Below, piece after piece: positions 1-9,900 of a stretch of DNA of 13,791 bases. Source of the stretch: Dinochytrium kinnereticum. Lineage: Eukaryota > Chytridiomycota > Chytridiomycetes > Chytridiales > Chytridiaceae. Position numbers and translations under genes: made by a program. The stretch is taken from assembly GCA_027604005.1 (NCBI GenBank), contig JADGJT010000408.1, forward strand, positions 4,969 through 18,759, in the 5' to 3' direction. A model generated the notes under the pieces. It did not search any database. It was not told the DNA's origin and saw nothing but the letters and a program-made list of their open reading frames with translations. The first letter of the stretch is position 1, and each line of letters starts with the position of its first letter.

Positions 1-21
1 AAAAAAAAAAAAAAAAAAAAA
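1..21 (+). repeat. Poly(A) tract at the window edge
   Basis: A run of 21 A opens the window and is followed by a CAA-rich stretch. It lies about 110 nt beyond the stop codon of the first LRR gene, as poly(T) on that gene's sense strand, so it is not that gene's own poly(A) tail. It may be a genomic homopolymer that ended an assembly. Confidence 0.8.
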
Positions 22-128
22 CAACAACAAGAAACACCCAAAACTGTAGAGCACATCAAGACGATCATCCAATAGAAAGAGAAGAATATACAAACAAGAC
101 CGATTCTCAGGAAAAACAACCTCTCCAT

Positions 129-2333
129 CTACCTCGTCACAGGATCAGCAAATGGATCCGTCACAGGCGCTTCAACCCTCCGATATGTGTCCCTCATCCG
201 TGGGTCAAACGCCGAGACCACATCCATCGGTATGGAGGTTGTCGATCCTTCTGTTGCAACCGAAGAAGCCATTGATGAAATCACTGGCGGGTTGTTTGCC
301 TCCTTGGCTGCTGCAGCCGTAGCTATCCGTGGTTTCCCTACGGTCGCTGTGATGGAGCCTATGATAATATGTCCTTGTGGAGGGGACGAGAGAAGAGTCG
401 GAGGGTGTGGAGCTGTGGATGACGGAGTAGATAATGGTGGTGCCCAGATATGGTTTGGGGCGCCGGGTGGCGCGGGCTCTGATACCAGTGGAGGAGGCGG
501 ATGAGATGGTGGAAGGTATTGAGAGGTGGCAGGGAAATTGATTGCAGGCTGCGGATACTGAGGTCCCCAGGTATCATTAGCGTTCAAAGGTGGTGTCGGC
601 TCTGACAATGGGGGAGGGGGTTGGGATGGCGGGAGATATTGATGGATTGTATGGTAGGGGTCTGCCTTGAACACAACCTGTTGAGCGATTGGAGCTTCAT
701 AGTAGGTTGGATAGGGCAGCGGTGGAGGGGGAAGTTGGGACGCCTTTGACTTGAGTCTTCGAACACATAATATGACTATAGCCATCAACACGGCAAGACC
801 CGAAAGTGCACCGATGGCGATTCCGACTATCAACCCGGCCGTCATTGAAGTTCCCGATGACGACTGGAAAGAGGTTGGCGTCGCCATGGTGGATTGCGGG
901 AGGGGGCCAATCGTTGTAGAGGTGGGGATATTGGATAATGTAAAGGATCTGACAGTAGGCATGCCTGTTGGTGAAGATGAAGTAAGGGTGCGCCCTTGTC
1001 TGCATTCCTCTTGGCTGCGGAAAGGATAGCTGTATTTTGGCATAAGAAAAGAGGAGCCATCAGCAGCATTCTCCACACATCAAGCTGTGAACAGCTAAAG
1101 AAAAGAGCTGAAGGTGTGAAATGGGACGGGAGCCACTGATGGAACCTACACAACGTTTATCTCAACTCCTGCCACATCCGCCTGGCTGAAGCAATTTCGT
1201 TGCAAGCTATGGTGCAAGTTAATGAATTGGATAGGCGTCGCAAACCAGGGTTGAAAATATGGTAAAACGTACTAGAGCGTGGGTAGCCGCAGCACCGATT
1301 CTGGTATACGACCGGAAAAGAAATTGCCTGACATGGATCTGAATCAGGCAGGGATGTAGAGAGCCGTAAGAGGAGACCAGAACGAAACACAAAGCATGCA
1401 CAGTATGAAATCACTCACAGGCTAAGATTTGGAATACTTCCGAGAGATTCCGGCACTGTGCCAGTAATTGAACAGTCACTTAAGATTAGATCGCTGAGGT
1501 TGGGCCACTTTTCACTCAAGTCCCTTGGAAGTGGACCACCAAAAGACATCCCTGACAGAGAAATAAATTCCAAGGATGAAATAGCCATTAATGGCTCGGG
1601 GTATCCTGAAAAGTTGTTTTCATCAAGCCTGCTATAGTTTTAATGTGAGCTGAAGAGATCGATCTACATTTTCAGCACACTTACAGTGAATTAACTTTGA
1701 AGGAGGACCAGGACGATGGGACTCCACCCGTCAAACTGTTGCTCATTAGATAGAGACTACGGAGTTTCGGTATCTGAGACGGCCAAGCATCTGGTAGAAT
1801 GCCAGTGAGGTCATTATAGGACAAATCCCTGAAAGGAACATTCAAAGATCAGACTCACAAACAAGGAAAAGAGCATCCCCACTACTCACAGAAACTGAAG
1901 ATACTCCATGGTCGACTGAAAGATTGGTAGCCCTCCTGTCAGCTTATTGCTACTAAGGTTCAACCATGCCAGGTTTTTCAGCCCTCCAAATATGTTTGGG
2001 ATTGGGCCAACGAACCCTCCGAACGAAAGATCTAGTGACTGAAGCTCTGTCAGACGGGCAAGAGAGGAAGGGATCGGGATCCCAATATTCAGCGATCTTG
2101 GTGTTTGTCCAGATGACACATATGCTATCGATCTAAACGTTCCTTCATTAGCAGCATCCTGCACAAATGATAAGGTCTCACATTGATGTGATCCTTCTCT
2201 GCGGGGTTTCGTCGCAGACGATTCTCCCCAACCCAACATTGAAGCCGCAGCAGTCGGTTGCATTGGGGGGGATGGCCGTTCCACCAAAGAGCGCCGCCGG
2301 GAGGGCGTTCGCAGCGATGGAGCAGTCCGTCAT
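129..2333 (-). CDS. LRR single-pass membrane protein with proline-rich cytoplasmic tail (7 exons)
   Basis: I join exons 2182-2333, 1890-2096, 1685-1828, 1419-1628, 1273-1338, 1150-1206 and 129-1014, giving about 573 residues; all six introns are phase 2. Seen in order: an N-terminal cap with C4, the pair C28-C29 and C40; about nine plant-type LRRs in residues 50-260 (LDLSYNDLTGILP-like units); a C-terminal cap with C265 and C283; a Ser/Thr-rich stalk; a membrane helix near 338-362 followed by RRLK; and a 210-residue Pro-rich tail with a duplicated module. The architecture suggests a cell-surface receptor-like or adhesion protein; ligand and partners are unknown and there is no kinase domain. 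The last acceptor could instead lie at 1030 (exon from 1029, adding five residues). The ATG at 2333 follows an A-rich stretch, but no signal peptide precedes the cap, so a short upstream exon may be missing. Exon structure is well supported except at its two ends. Confidence 0.8.
465..641 (-). repeat. Duplicated 40-residue proline-rich module in the tail of the first LRR gene
   Basis: Two in-frame copies start at 641 and 521, exactly 120 nt apart. Each begins QYLPPS, continues with a run of four prolines and L, then SEP-x-PP, and ends near a Trp (NDTW and NHIW). The copies differ at several positions, so this is an old duplication and not a recent array. Such stretches are typical ligands of SH3, WW, EVH1 or profilin domains; which, if any, applies here is inferred only from composition. 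Confidence 0.75.
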
Positions 2334-2736
2334 TTGCGTTTTTTTTTCTTTGTCGACAGCACAGCGATGGTTTTTGTACTCCGTCACTTCACTTTGTGCT
2401 CGAGGTGCGACATGAGTGGCTTGTTTCAAAGAACCGCGAAATTCTTAAGCGAAATTTTACGTGTTGACTGAGGCATGGCATGTACCAATGGTTATTCCCC
2501 ATCCCAAGACTCTTCTTCTTTGGTGATAAGACATGCCCGAGACGTTTCCTACCGTTGGATCGGGACACGTTCAAGTGTGAAATGACTATCGCAACGTGGA
2601 ACTCCACGTCCATGTATCAAGTTCCATGCTCAAGTTGAAAAAACACAGAAGAAAGGGACAGGGGAAAGATGGACGCAAGCGGAAGAATATTTGCCATGAA
2701 TCCTCTATCTGTTATCGTCAAGTTTATCAAGAACCC
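2334..2736. other. Intergenic spacer between the two LRR genes
   Basis: This 403-nt stretch lies between the stop of the SAM-type LRR gene and the first recognised codon of the proline-rich-tail LRR gene. It must hold the 3' end of the former and the promoter and 5' untranslated region of the latter. I saw no clear TATA box and no exon encoding a hydrophobic signal peptide in the three minus-strand frames. Short open frames here have no domain signal. Confidence 0.6.
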
Positions 2737-5700
2737 TTAGGAAGTCTGATACACTGGTGGTGGTCGGTGTGGTGCCTCACGATGTTCGAAATCTGACAGG
2801 GCCGTAAGAGGCGAAGGCAGAATAAAGCCAACGGCATCAGTATTCCTTGAGGATCCACCTTCGGGTGATTCGGAAGAGGGTTGTCCAGAGTTGTACTGCG
2901 GAAGGCCTTCTTGATGCGCTGTTTGGTCTTCGGACTGTTGAACAGACCCTCCATACAGCCCTGCACAAGCTGATAGAACTAAAGCAATGTCTGAGGGCTT
3001 GGTGACTCCCAGGCTGTTCAGCTTTTCGGTATCAAGGAAGAGTACCATATAGCCGTTCACATTGGATTCTAATGAGCAGAAAAATGACAATAAACATATT
3101 AAAAAAAAACTGCTCTAAAAGATTTCAGAAAACAGAATTAAGTCCAAAAGTATCTCGCCTTTCAATATGGTTACCAGTCTCGCTGGAACGCCCTTGAAAG
3201 CCATCCACAGAGAAATTTGATCAACCGTGAGACCAGCCACCCGAATCCTCGGATCTATCAGCTCAATGCCATCCCCACTTTCGCCTGTCCCAAGAATTTT
3301 CTCAATCTCGGAGGCTCGTAATTCCGCTCTTCTCAGATGATACATAAGAAAACCAATAGCGATATAGATGGCCATCAAAATGAGAGCCACGCCAAAGATA
3401 TAGACAGGAGGAAATTGAACCATGTTGCTGCCATAGGGAACATTGGGAGGGAGAGGGGAAATGCCTTTGCATTGATCTGGGGATTTTTGGTCTTTGCTGC
3501 TGGGTCTAATTTGTAGGGATGTTGGCTAAGTAAGACAATGCAAGTAAAAGAGTACTATAAACACGGCTTAGCATACGTTATTTCCATATGCACTACTGAT
3601 TCTATGTCTTCACGGCGTAAGCAGTTGCCCTGGAGTCTTTAAGATTTTCGGGGAACAAGTGAAAAGCTGAGCCATCGTAAAACAGCAATTTGAAAAGGAG
3701 CATTACATTGAACCAGAAATAAAACTCACCCCCAGACCCGCGAACGAGAGGATGAAGGTAGCTTTCCATACATGTAATTATTTCTCATATTGCTAGAGAA
3801 AAAATCAGAGTCAAAACAAAACAAGCTCAAACCAAGCCATTTACATGATAGTAAGCTCAGGGAAACCATTTGGAATCATTCCAGTAAAGTTGTTGTAAGA
3901 TATGTCGCTATGAGAGGGTTACATGGTTATTATTGTCAAAATCGAGAAATGGATTCAATAAGCGTTTGTTTTTTTGTTTTTGTTTTTTTTTTGGAAGAGG
4001 AGTGGGATGTGAATTGATGAAGAAACAAAAAGGTTAGAGACCAAAAGCAACATAATCAAGCGAAAAGTCAAACAAAAGTAGAGTCTTACAGCGACGAAAG
4101 ATTGCTAAGTTGTCCTAATTCCTCTGGGATTTTACCGTTAAACATATTGTTTGTGACGTTCCTAATAAAAATATTAGCGATAAATGACATATGTATGAGT
4201 GCAGCGATAGACTAAAGAAATCATATGACATTTCAGCATGGGTCGTCATTAAAAAAGAAAAGAGGGACATATTGAAAACAGTGGCCTACATGCGGCTAAG
4301 ATTTGATAAGGCTCCAAGCTGCGGGGGGATGGCGCCAAGTAACTTGTTATATATGAGATGGCTGCAAAAACAAAATTTAGTTACTGCGAGAAATGATGAT
4401 TATCTTAAAGCTTCACACAAGGTAATGAAAAAATAGTGAGAGAAAGAAAGGTAAAAATTACAACGGAAGAGAAAATCTTAAAAAAAAACAACAGGTGCTT
4501 AAGGTACATACAGCTGAAGAAGATTTGATAGTTTTCCGAGTTCTTGAGGGATCTGACCAGATATCTGAGTGCCTATGATGTTCCTAAAAGGCAAATAAAG
4601 AAATGGTTTAGCAAGCGTGGTAAGTCTATATATTCGTTAAAATCTTTCAAACGCACAGTTGTTTTAGCTTTGAGAGCGAGCCAAGCTCTGGAGGTAAAAT
4701 CCCTGTTAAGTTGGCCGCAATATTTCTGATTTCCAAAATTGAAAAAGGATATGAGCATGAAACGAAAGAAAAATAGGCAAGAGAAAATAGGTACAGTGTT
4801 TCCAGTGAGACAAGGTTTCCGATAGAGGAAGGAATTTGGCCAGTTAAAAAAGGACTTGAGAGAGACCTAAAGGAGAATCGATTATAGGAATATTGGAGCA
4901 AGACATTGATATGAGACTTCGAAGCTTCTACAGACATTATTGGGAAAATTCTACATACAATTCGGTTAGCAACGGAAGGTTTCCAAAATCCGAGGGCAGA
5001 GAGCCATGAAAGTCGCCGTGAAGCTTCCTAAATAATAAAAGAGAAAATTCATATCAACATTATGAATAAGATCAAGGGAAGTATCTTTCGAATGTTGAAA
5101 CATACAGGGATTTGAGTCTAACGAGAGATGATGAACCGGGAGGTAAGGTGCCGTTAATCCCCGGGCTGTCGATTCTCCTAAATGTTTAAGAAAAGGAATG
5201 CATTTGTGAATGCAGCCAGAACAAAAGAAGGCGATTGGTCGCATCTCCTTTAACTTACACATATTCCAATTTCCTCAGCTTAAGAAACGAAGGAAGTGGC
5301 CCGCTGTATGAGTTTCCAGACACATTTCTAACATCCATGATCGATAGCGAAATATCTGTTAACCCCTTACGAATCGAATCATGGTCAGCCAAGAAGAACA
5401 TGACTCACAAAGAGGTCAATTCTGTGAAATCTTCAATGACCGAAGGAATTCCTCCTCTGTAAGATGAAGCGCTGGAAAAGGCACTGTACAAATAAGACGT
5501 GAGAACAGAAAAAACAAGTAGCAGAAAAGAACTGCAAAAGCCAGTATTGATGCAAGAAACGGATTGATAACTGTCTAACTCACAGTGAGCTGATCCTCCC
5601 CTCGGAAGTGCACCGGATCAACCCATCCTTCCATGTCCCCATGCAGCAGCCAGAGGAGTTGGTTCCAAGAAGGTTGATGATTACGCCTCCCGTAGCGGCG

Positions 5701-5762
5701 AGGTTGAGACCGTCATTGAATCGAACGCAGTCGGAGAGAGACGAGGTGCTGTTGGTCCCCAT
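2737..5762 (-). CDS. LRR single-pass membrane protein with cytoplasmic SAM domain (15 exons)
   Basis: I join 5584-5762, 5409-5483, 5259-5327, 5106-5177, 4959-5027, 4795-4866, 4657-4725, 4512-4583, 4290-4361, 4090-4161, 3845-3907, 3730-3792, 3577-3636, 3159-3505 and 2737-3068, giving about 561 residues. Seen: an N-cap with C12, C39-C40 and C51; eleven LRRs at residues 60-315, one per exon; a C-cap (LQGNC, then C348); a membrane helix near 370-391 followed by HLRR; a SAM domain near 428-490 (TVDQISLW at the start, EKLNSLGV near the end); and a tail with LPQY (507-510) and PPVY (555-558). SAM domains mediate protein oligomerisation, and PPxY motifs bind WW domains, so the tail is probably a scaffold or docking region. 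Donors are GTGAGT, GTAAGT, GTATGT and similar; the SAM intron uses GC. The acceptors at 3637 (AAAG) and 3506 (alternative 3526) are the weakest junctions. No signal peptide was found upstream. The gene lies head-to-tail with its relative downstream. Confidence 0.82.
2953..3231 (-). other. SAM domain (split over two exons)
   Basis: After removal of intron 3069-3158 the region reads as one SAM domain of about 63 residues. An initial TVDQISLWM segment matches the usual W-x-V-x-x-V-x-x-W opening. It is followed by a short loop, a NVNGY segment matching the usual 'dG..Ll' turn, then EKLNSLGVTKPSDIA, matching 'L..LGI...g.r'. The family call rests on this motif order. Each half alone looks like an unrelated fragment. 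Confidence 0.75.
3069..3158 (-). other. Probable GC-AG intron inside the SAM domain
   Basis: On the minus strand the exon ends AAAG and the intron starts GCGAGA; it ends in a pyrimidine-rich stretch and CATTAG. Its length is 90 nt and its phase is 1. Splicing here restores a continuous SAM domain (Lys451-Glu452-Ser453), whereas the unspliced frame stops at 3115-3117. No GT donor that I tested gives the same join. A donor mutation or sequencing error (GT read as GC) is the alternative. Confidence 0.65.
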
Positions 5763-6948
5763 ACGTGTGGGGAATTCTTTCGAATGCTGGCCATGCCAAG
5801 TCAGTTCGACTGCTGGTTCTGCCCCAGTTATGCCCAGTCAGTTTGAGTTTGGAAGTCCGTCGTCACACACGTAGCTGACATGTTCAGCACAAGACACAAC
5901 CGCGCTGCAACCTCGCTGCTCTCACTCAGCTCTCGCCGGAGCCATCAACGACGTGGAAAGGGCTGAACATTGAACAGAGGGTCAGTGATCAAAGGGCGCA
6001 ATGCCAAATAGAAAGAACGGGTGGAAGAAGCCGCTGCTCTGTTGATCAACATGCAGCCCCCTTATTTAAACTGTTGAAGTGTGGTCTGGATTCCAGTTCC
6101 TGGTGCATGACGGGGGAAGCATTCCAAGCGTAACCAACCGATGGACGTCCTCCATGGCTCTGCCACGCCAACCACCGGCTCTCAAGCCCGCAAATCGGAT
6201 TCGTCTCCGACAGCTTTACCCCAAGGCGCCGGCTTCTGCTCTGTGGTGGTGTCCTGCTTGCATCTCTGGGCCCAATACCACCACGAGATAGATACATATC
6301 AGTAGGGGTGTAACGAAAACCGTAGTAACATCTATTTTATGGATGGGAAGGTGTATCAGAGCAGCAAGAGAAGCAACAAACTAGTATACACCTCAACAGG
6401 TACAACATCTGTATAGTGCCAAACTTTTTTCTACTGCCTTAAAAACAACTCTGTGCCAGGCCATCGCGGCCAAGTGAAACCCAGCATTGCTACAATATGA
6501 AGTGTTATAAATGGAGTTGGGATGATCTCAATATTTACACTTGATAATCTCTCAATAATTGGCATCGAAAATTAGGTATGGGGAGGCGTTCTGCCAACAA
6601 AGGATGTATAAATCAATATTTGAAAATTGCGACATGGTTCAAACGGCGAACCAAGGGTTAACATACTTCCAGGGAGAGTAAAAACGACATGGGAAAGGGA
6701 TCACACCAAAAGTGTAGAAATAGTAATGAAAAACATGGAAGTGATAGAAGGGAAAAAAATAAATCAAAATCATAAACAAAAGCTTAGTAGAGCTCATTAA
6801 GCCCTAGAAAAATCAATTTCAACCACAGAAAATTCTATAAAAACAAGGATTATAACCAGATACTGCAATTGCACCCAGCTCGCGTAGCAAAGCAACCACA
6901 TAAATACCTTTCCTCAAAACAAAGAAAACTACCTACAGCCACCATCAA
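5763..6948. other. Intergenic region upstream of the SAM-type LRR gene and downstream of the RasGEF gene
   Basis: The part from 5763 to about 6300 is GC-richer and carries several short minus-strand ATG frames (for example from 6297 and about 6052) without recognisable domains. It probably holds the promoter, the 5' untranslated region and perhaps a missed signal-peptide exon of the LRR gene. The part from about 6300 to 6948 is AT-rich and would contain the 3' untranslated region of the RasGEF gene. I see no RNA gene, terminal repeat or transposon frame here. Confidence 0.5.
6063..6070 (-). promoter_or_regulatory. Possible TATA-like element upstream of the SAM-type LRR gene
   Basis: The minus strand reads TTTAAATA here, about 300 nt upstream of the first recognised ATG (5762). 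If used, it would imply a long leader with several short upstream ATG frames, or an unrecognised first exon. It is only a motif match in a moderately AT-rich patch. Confidence 0.25.
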
Positions 6949-9900
6949 TTATCGATCTAACACCCTTCCGCCACTCAACAACCCCAATCCCCTCCCAAAA
7001 CTCCCCCCCGGGGAGCCTTTCGGTTCAGCCGCTAAAGATGCCTCGAACTGCCTACTCGGCGACCTCAGCAACCCCTCAGAAGCCATCAATGCCCCCCTAA
7101 TCCCCTCATCTACCCCCCAATCATACCTTAACGGCCCCTCCGGCGTAACCCCAACCCCAAACGCCTCGCCAACCAATCTCGTCAACAACGTCATAGGCGC
7201 TTTTGTTGTGTCGAGTGACAAGTGCCGCGTTGTTGTCGACGCGCTCTGAAACCTTAACGCCTGATCCACTATCTTGACCAACAATCTCACTCTAACGAGG
7301 TTGACACAGTCCCCCCCATTGATCCATTTCTCGTTCACCTCCTCCACTGTCACGATGTCCCTTAGATGGAGGCCGATCCAGGGAATCGCGGGTTCTGTGG
7401 AGGGGTAGCTGGATTGTAGGTTTCGGAGGGCAGAGAAATTTGTGGTTGGAGAGAAGAGGGTTTTGAGGGTGGTGAGGGTTGCAAGGGTTTTACGGGGGAC
7501 TTTAAGCCAGGTTTTTTGGAGACGGTGGAGGGAGGCTGAGGTTAGGGCTGAGATTATTGCGTGGGAGGCGTTGAGGTTGCGTAGGCTGACGGCGTGCTGT
7601 TTTTTTTTATGAAAGAGATTTGGTTAAGCATGAATTTTTTTCTTTTCCTGCGTGTCTCGAAAAAAAAAAACAACAAAAAACCGAAAAAAACAACAAACAA
7701 TAAGACCGACAAAAAAAAAAATAAATTAAGAAGAGCTAATAAGGTGGTTGAGGTGTATATAGTATTTATCTCTTGTTGCCCCCCTCACTCTTCCAAATGT
7801 CACCACATAAATAATCTAAACTAACAAAAAAAACAAAAAAAAGCAAAACAAACATCCCTACCTTTGCAACTCCCACAAAAAGCTCAACGATCCCCGCCCG
7901 TTCCTTTACGGTCCCACACCCAACGACAAGCGTCGTCACAAGCCCCACCAAGTAATTAAACCTCTCAATCATCCCCCTGACACCACCTATCCTCCCCTCC
8001 CCCCTCCTTCCTCCCTTACCAACACTGTATCCCTGATCAAGCATCTCCCACCCCCTCACCGTCACGTACACCTCCCAATCGATCGTTGTGAGATGCTGCG
8101 CGATTACCAAAGGATCTAATCGCGAGATCACCACGTGATGACGGGGAGGTGGGCGATGTGGTGATAGGGTTGGGGGCGGCGGGGGGGAAGACGGGTCGAG
8201 GTGGTTTAGGAGTTCGGAGAGTTGTGTGGATTCGGCGGTTGAGATGGGTCGGTTCGTCCATGTTGGAGGACCTGTGCATTGAACGGGTTCGATAGTGTCG
8301 TCGTGTTTCCATGCATGCCATAAAGAGGTAACATGGGCTTCACAAAGACACGTATTGCAGCGGTAGCATCTTCCTGGGACTCTGATAGATGAGGACTGTT
8401 CCTCGTTGCTGTGGATGGTGTCATCGGTTTTGGTTTGGATGGAGGAGGCGGTTGAGTAGCGGTTTGGTTGGATGCCTCTAAGGGTTGGGTAGGAGGGAGA
8501 TGGCCTTAACGCGGACGAAACTGCATCCGCCACTTGGATTTTCCATCTCCGCATTGCATTCCCAGCTTTCTTCCCGTTCAATAAAGACGAAGAAGAGGTT
8601 GAGGATAACGACAATCTGGACGAGACAGAGCTCCCAACCCTACCCCCCAACACCCTCACCCTCTCTTTCCTCTCTTCACCGCACAGAAATCCATCACTCC
8701 CAACCCACTCCTTCAAAAACCTGAGAACGTTCAGCCGAACGGTTTCTCCGAGGGTAGCATTCCAGCATTGACGGTACGTCTCCATCGTGATCTTAGAGGT
8801 CGTTGGGGATAGCCACGGGCATGTTTCTGGGGGTATAGGGGTGCAGGCTGGACAGGAGATTGGGGGATTGTGGATCGTTTTAAGGAGGGCTGTGAGGTGG
8901 GTTAGGAGGGGTGTTGGGTCTTTTGTGAGGGATGAGTGGATTTGAAGAAATGCGTGGAGGAGGTCATGATCTTTTTGTTTGGGATTTGGAGGGAGTTAGA
9001 AGTGGGTTTGGAAGTCAGTGAAGCAAGGGCGAGCAAAACTAGGCAACAATCAATTACAAGACAACAGCAAAAAGACCCTTGATCTCATCTCACCTTCGCC
9101 TCTCCACCCAACAATCCGATCCAGAATCCTCCAAATACTGGCCCCCCTCCAGTAATTCCCCTCTCCCTCTACAGTAACCCCACCACTCTCATCTAACACA
9201 TCCTCCGCGTCCTCCCAAACCCTAACAAAAGCTTCAACTTCCTCTGGCAGGTGCTCAATCTTTCTCACCGGATGACGTCGACGATCGAGCGTTGTTGGGG
9301 AGGAAGGAGAGTGGGATACTGTTGGCGGACTGGTTATGACTTTGGGTGGGAGGTAAGGTGGTGCGTTGCTTTGGATTGTTGGTGAGAGGTGGGGTTTTGC
9401 GGCGGTAGCAGGTGTTAATGAAATGGGGAGGGAGGAGTGACGTGCTGGGATACAAATTTCGGGAATAGGGTTGGCGTCGAGAGTCAGGTAGGGGTTTGTC
9501 GTATGGTCATGTTGGTTAGGGGTTAACCATTGGATTGCGTCTTCATCCTTCGTAATCCCATCCACACCACTACCAGTACCATCAAAATCCTGATCACAAC
9601 CCTGACCCTTCCCAGCTTCACAAAATCCTTTTAAACCCTTTTCACTAACCTCCCCCGCAATTACCTTCCCATTATCATCGCCATCACAAACCCTCTTTGT
9701 GCTCGTTCCAACCAAACCATCAACCCCCACACCTCCGCCATCCACATCCCACATCCCACCGCCCAAATTATTGGTCTCCCGACACTCTCCTCTCCCGTCG
9801 GTGCCATACCAAAGATCCTCTAGAATGCTTTGCTCAAATGCGTCGAGGATCTTTGGGGAGGTAGGACGGGAAAAGGCTTTTGTGCGGCGGAGGAGCTTCG

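Noticed and set aside
187..504. Plus-strand frame of 105 codons opposite the first LRR gene
   Set aside because: It lies antisense to the proline-rich tail; its Gly/Val-rich composition is just the complement of proline codons and no domain is visible.
2121..2181. A shorter intron choice in the first LRR gene (donor GTCTGC near 2219, or a 23-nt intron starting at 2181)
   Set aside because: The first would delete the conserved VCDE...RITS cap and the second leaves the frame broken. Intron 2097-2181 matches the junction in the paralogue and gives RITS-I-SLNIG in frame.
3115..3423. A separate small membrane-protein gene ending at 3115
   Set aside because: Its membrane segment and half SAM domain continue upstream into the LRR exons and downstream through the GC-AG intron; the stop is intronic.
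3790..4436. Plus-strand frames at 3790-4017 and 4191-4436
   Set aside because: They cross introns and short LRR exons of the minus-strand gene and have no coherent composition or domain.
129..5762. Plant-type LRR receptor kinase
   Set aside because: No kinase motifs (glycine loop, HRD, DFG) occur in either cytoplasmic tail; the tails are proline-rich or SAM.
6046..6297. Overlapping frames on both strands at 6046-6297
   Set aside because: Both are short, with no domain, start context or splice link that I could support.
6869..7249. Plus-strand frame of 126 codons
   Set aside because: It is antisense to the last RasGEF exon, which has clear catalytic-domain motifs on the minus strand.
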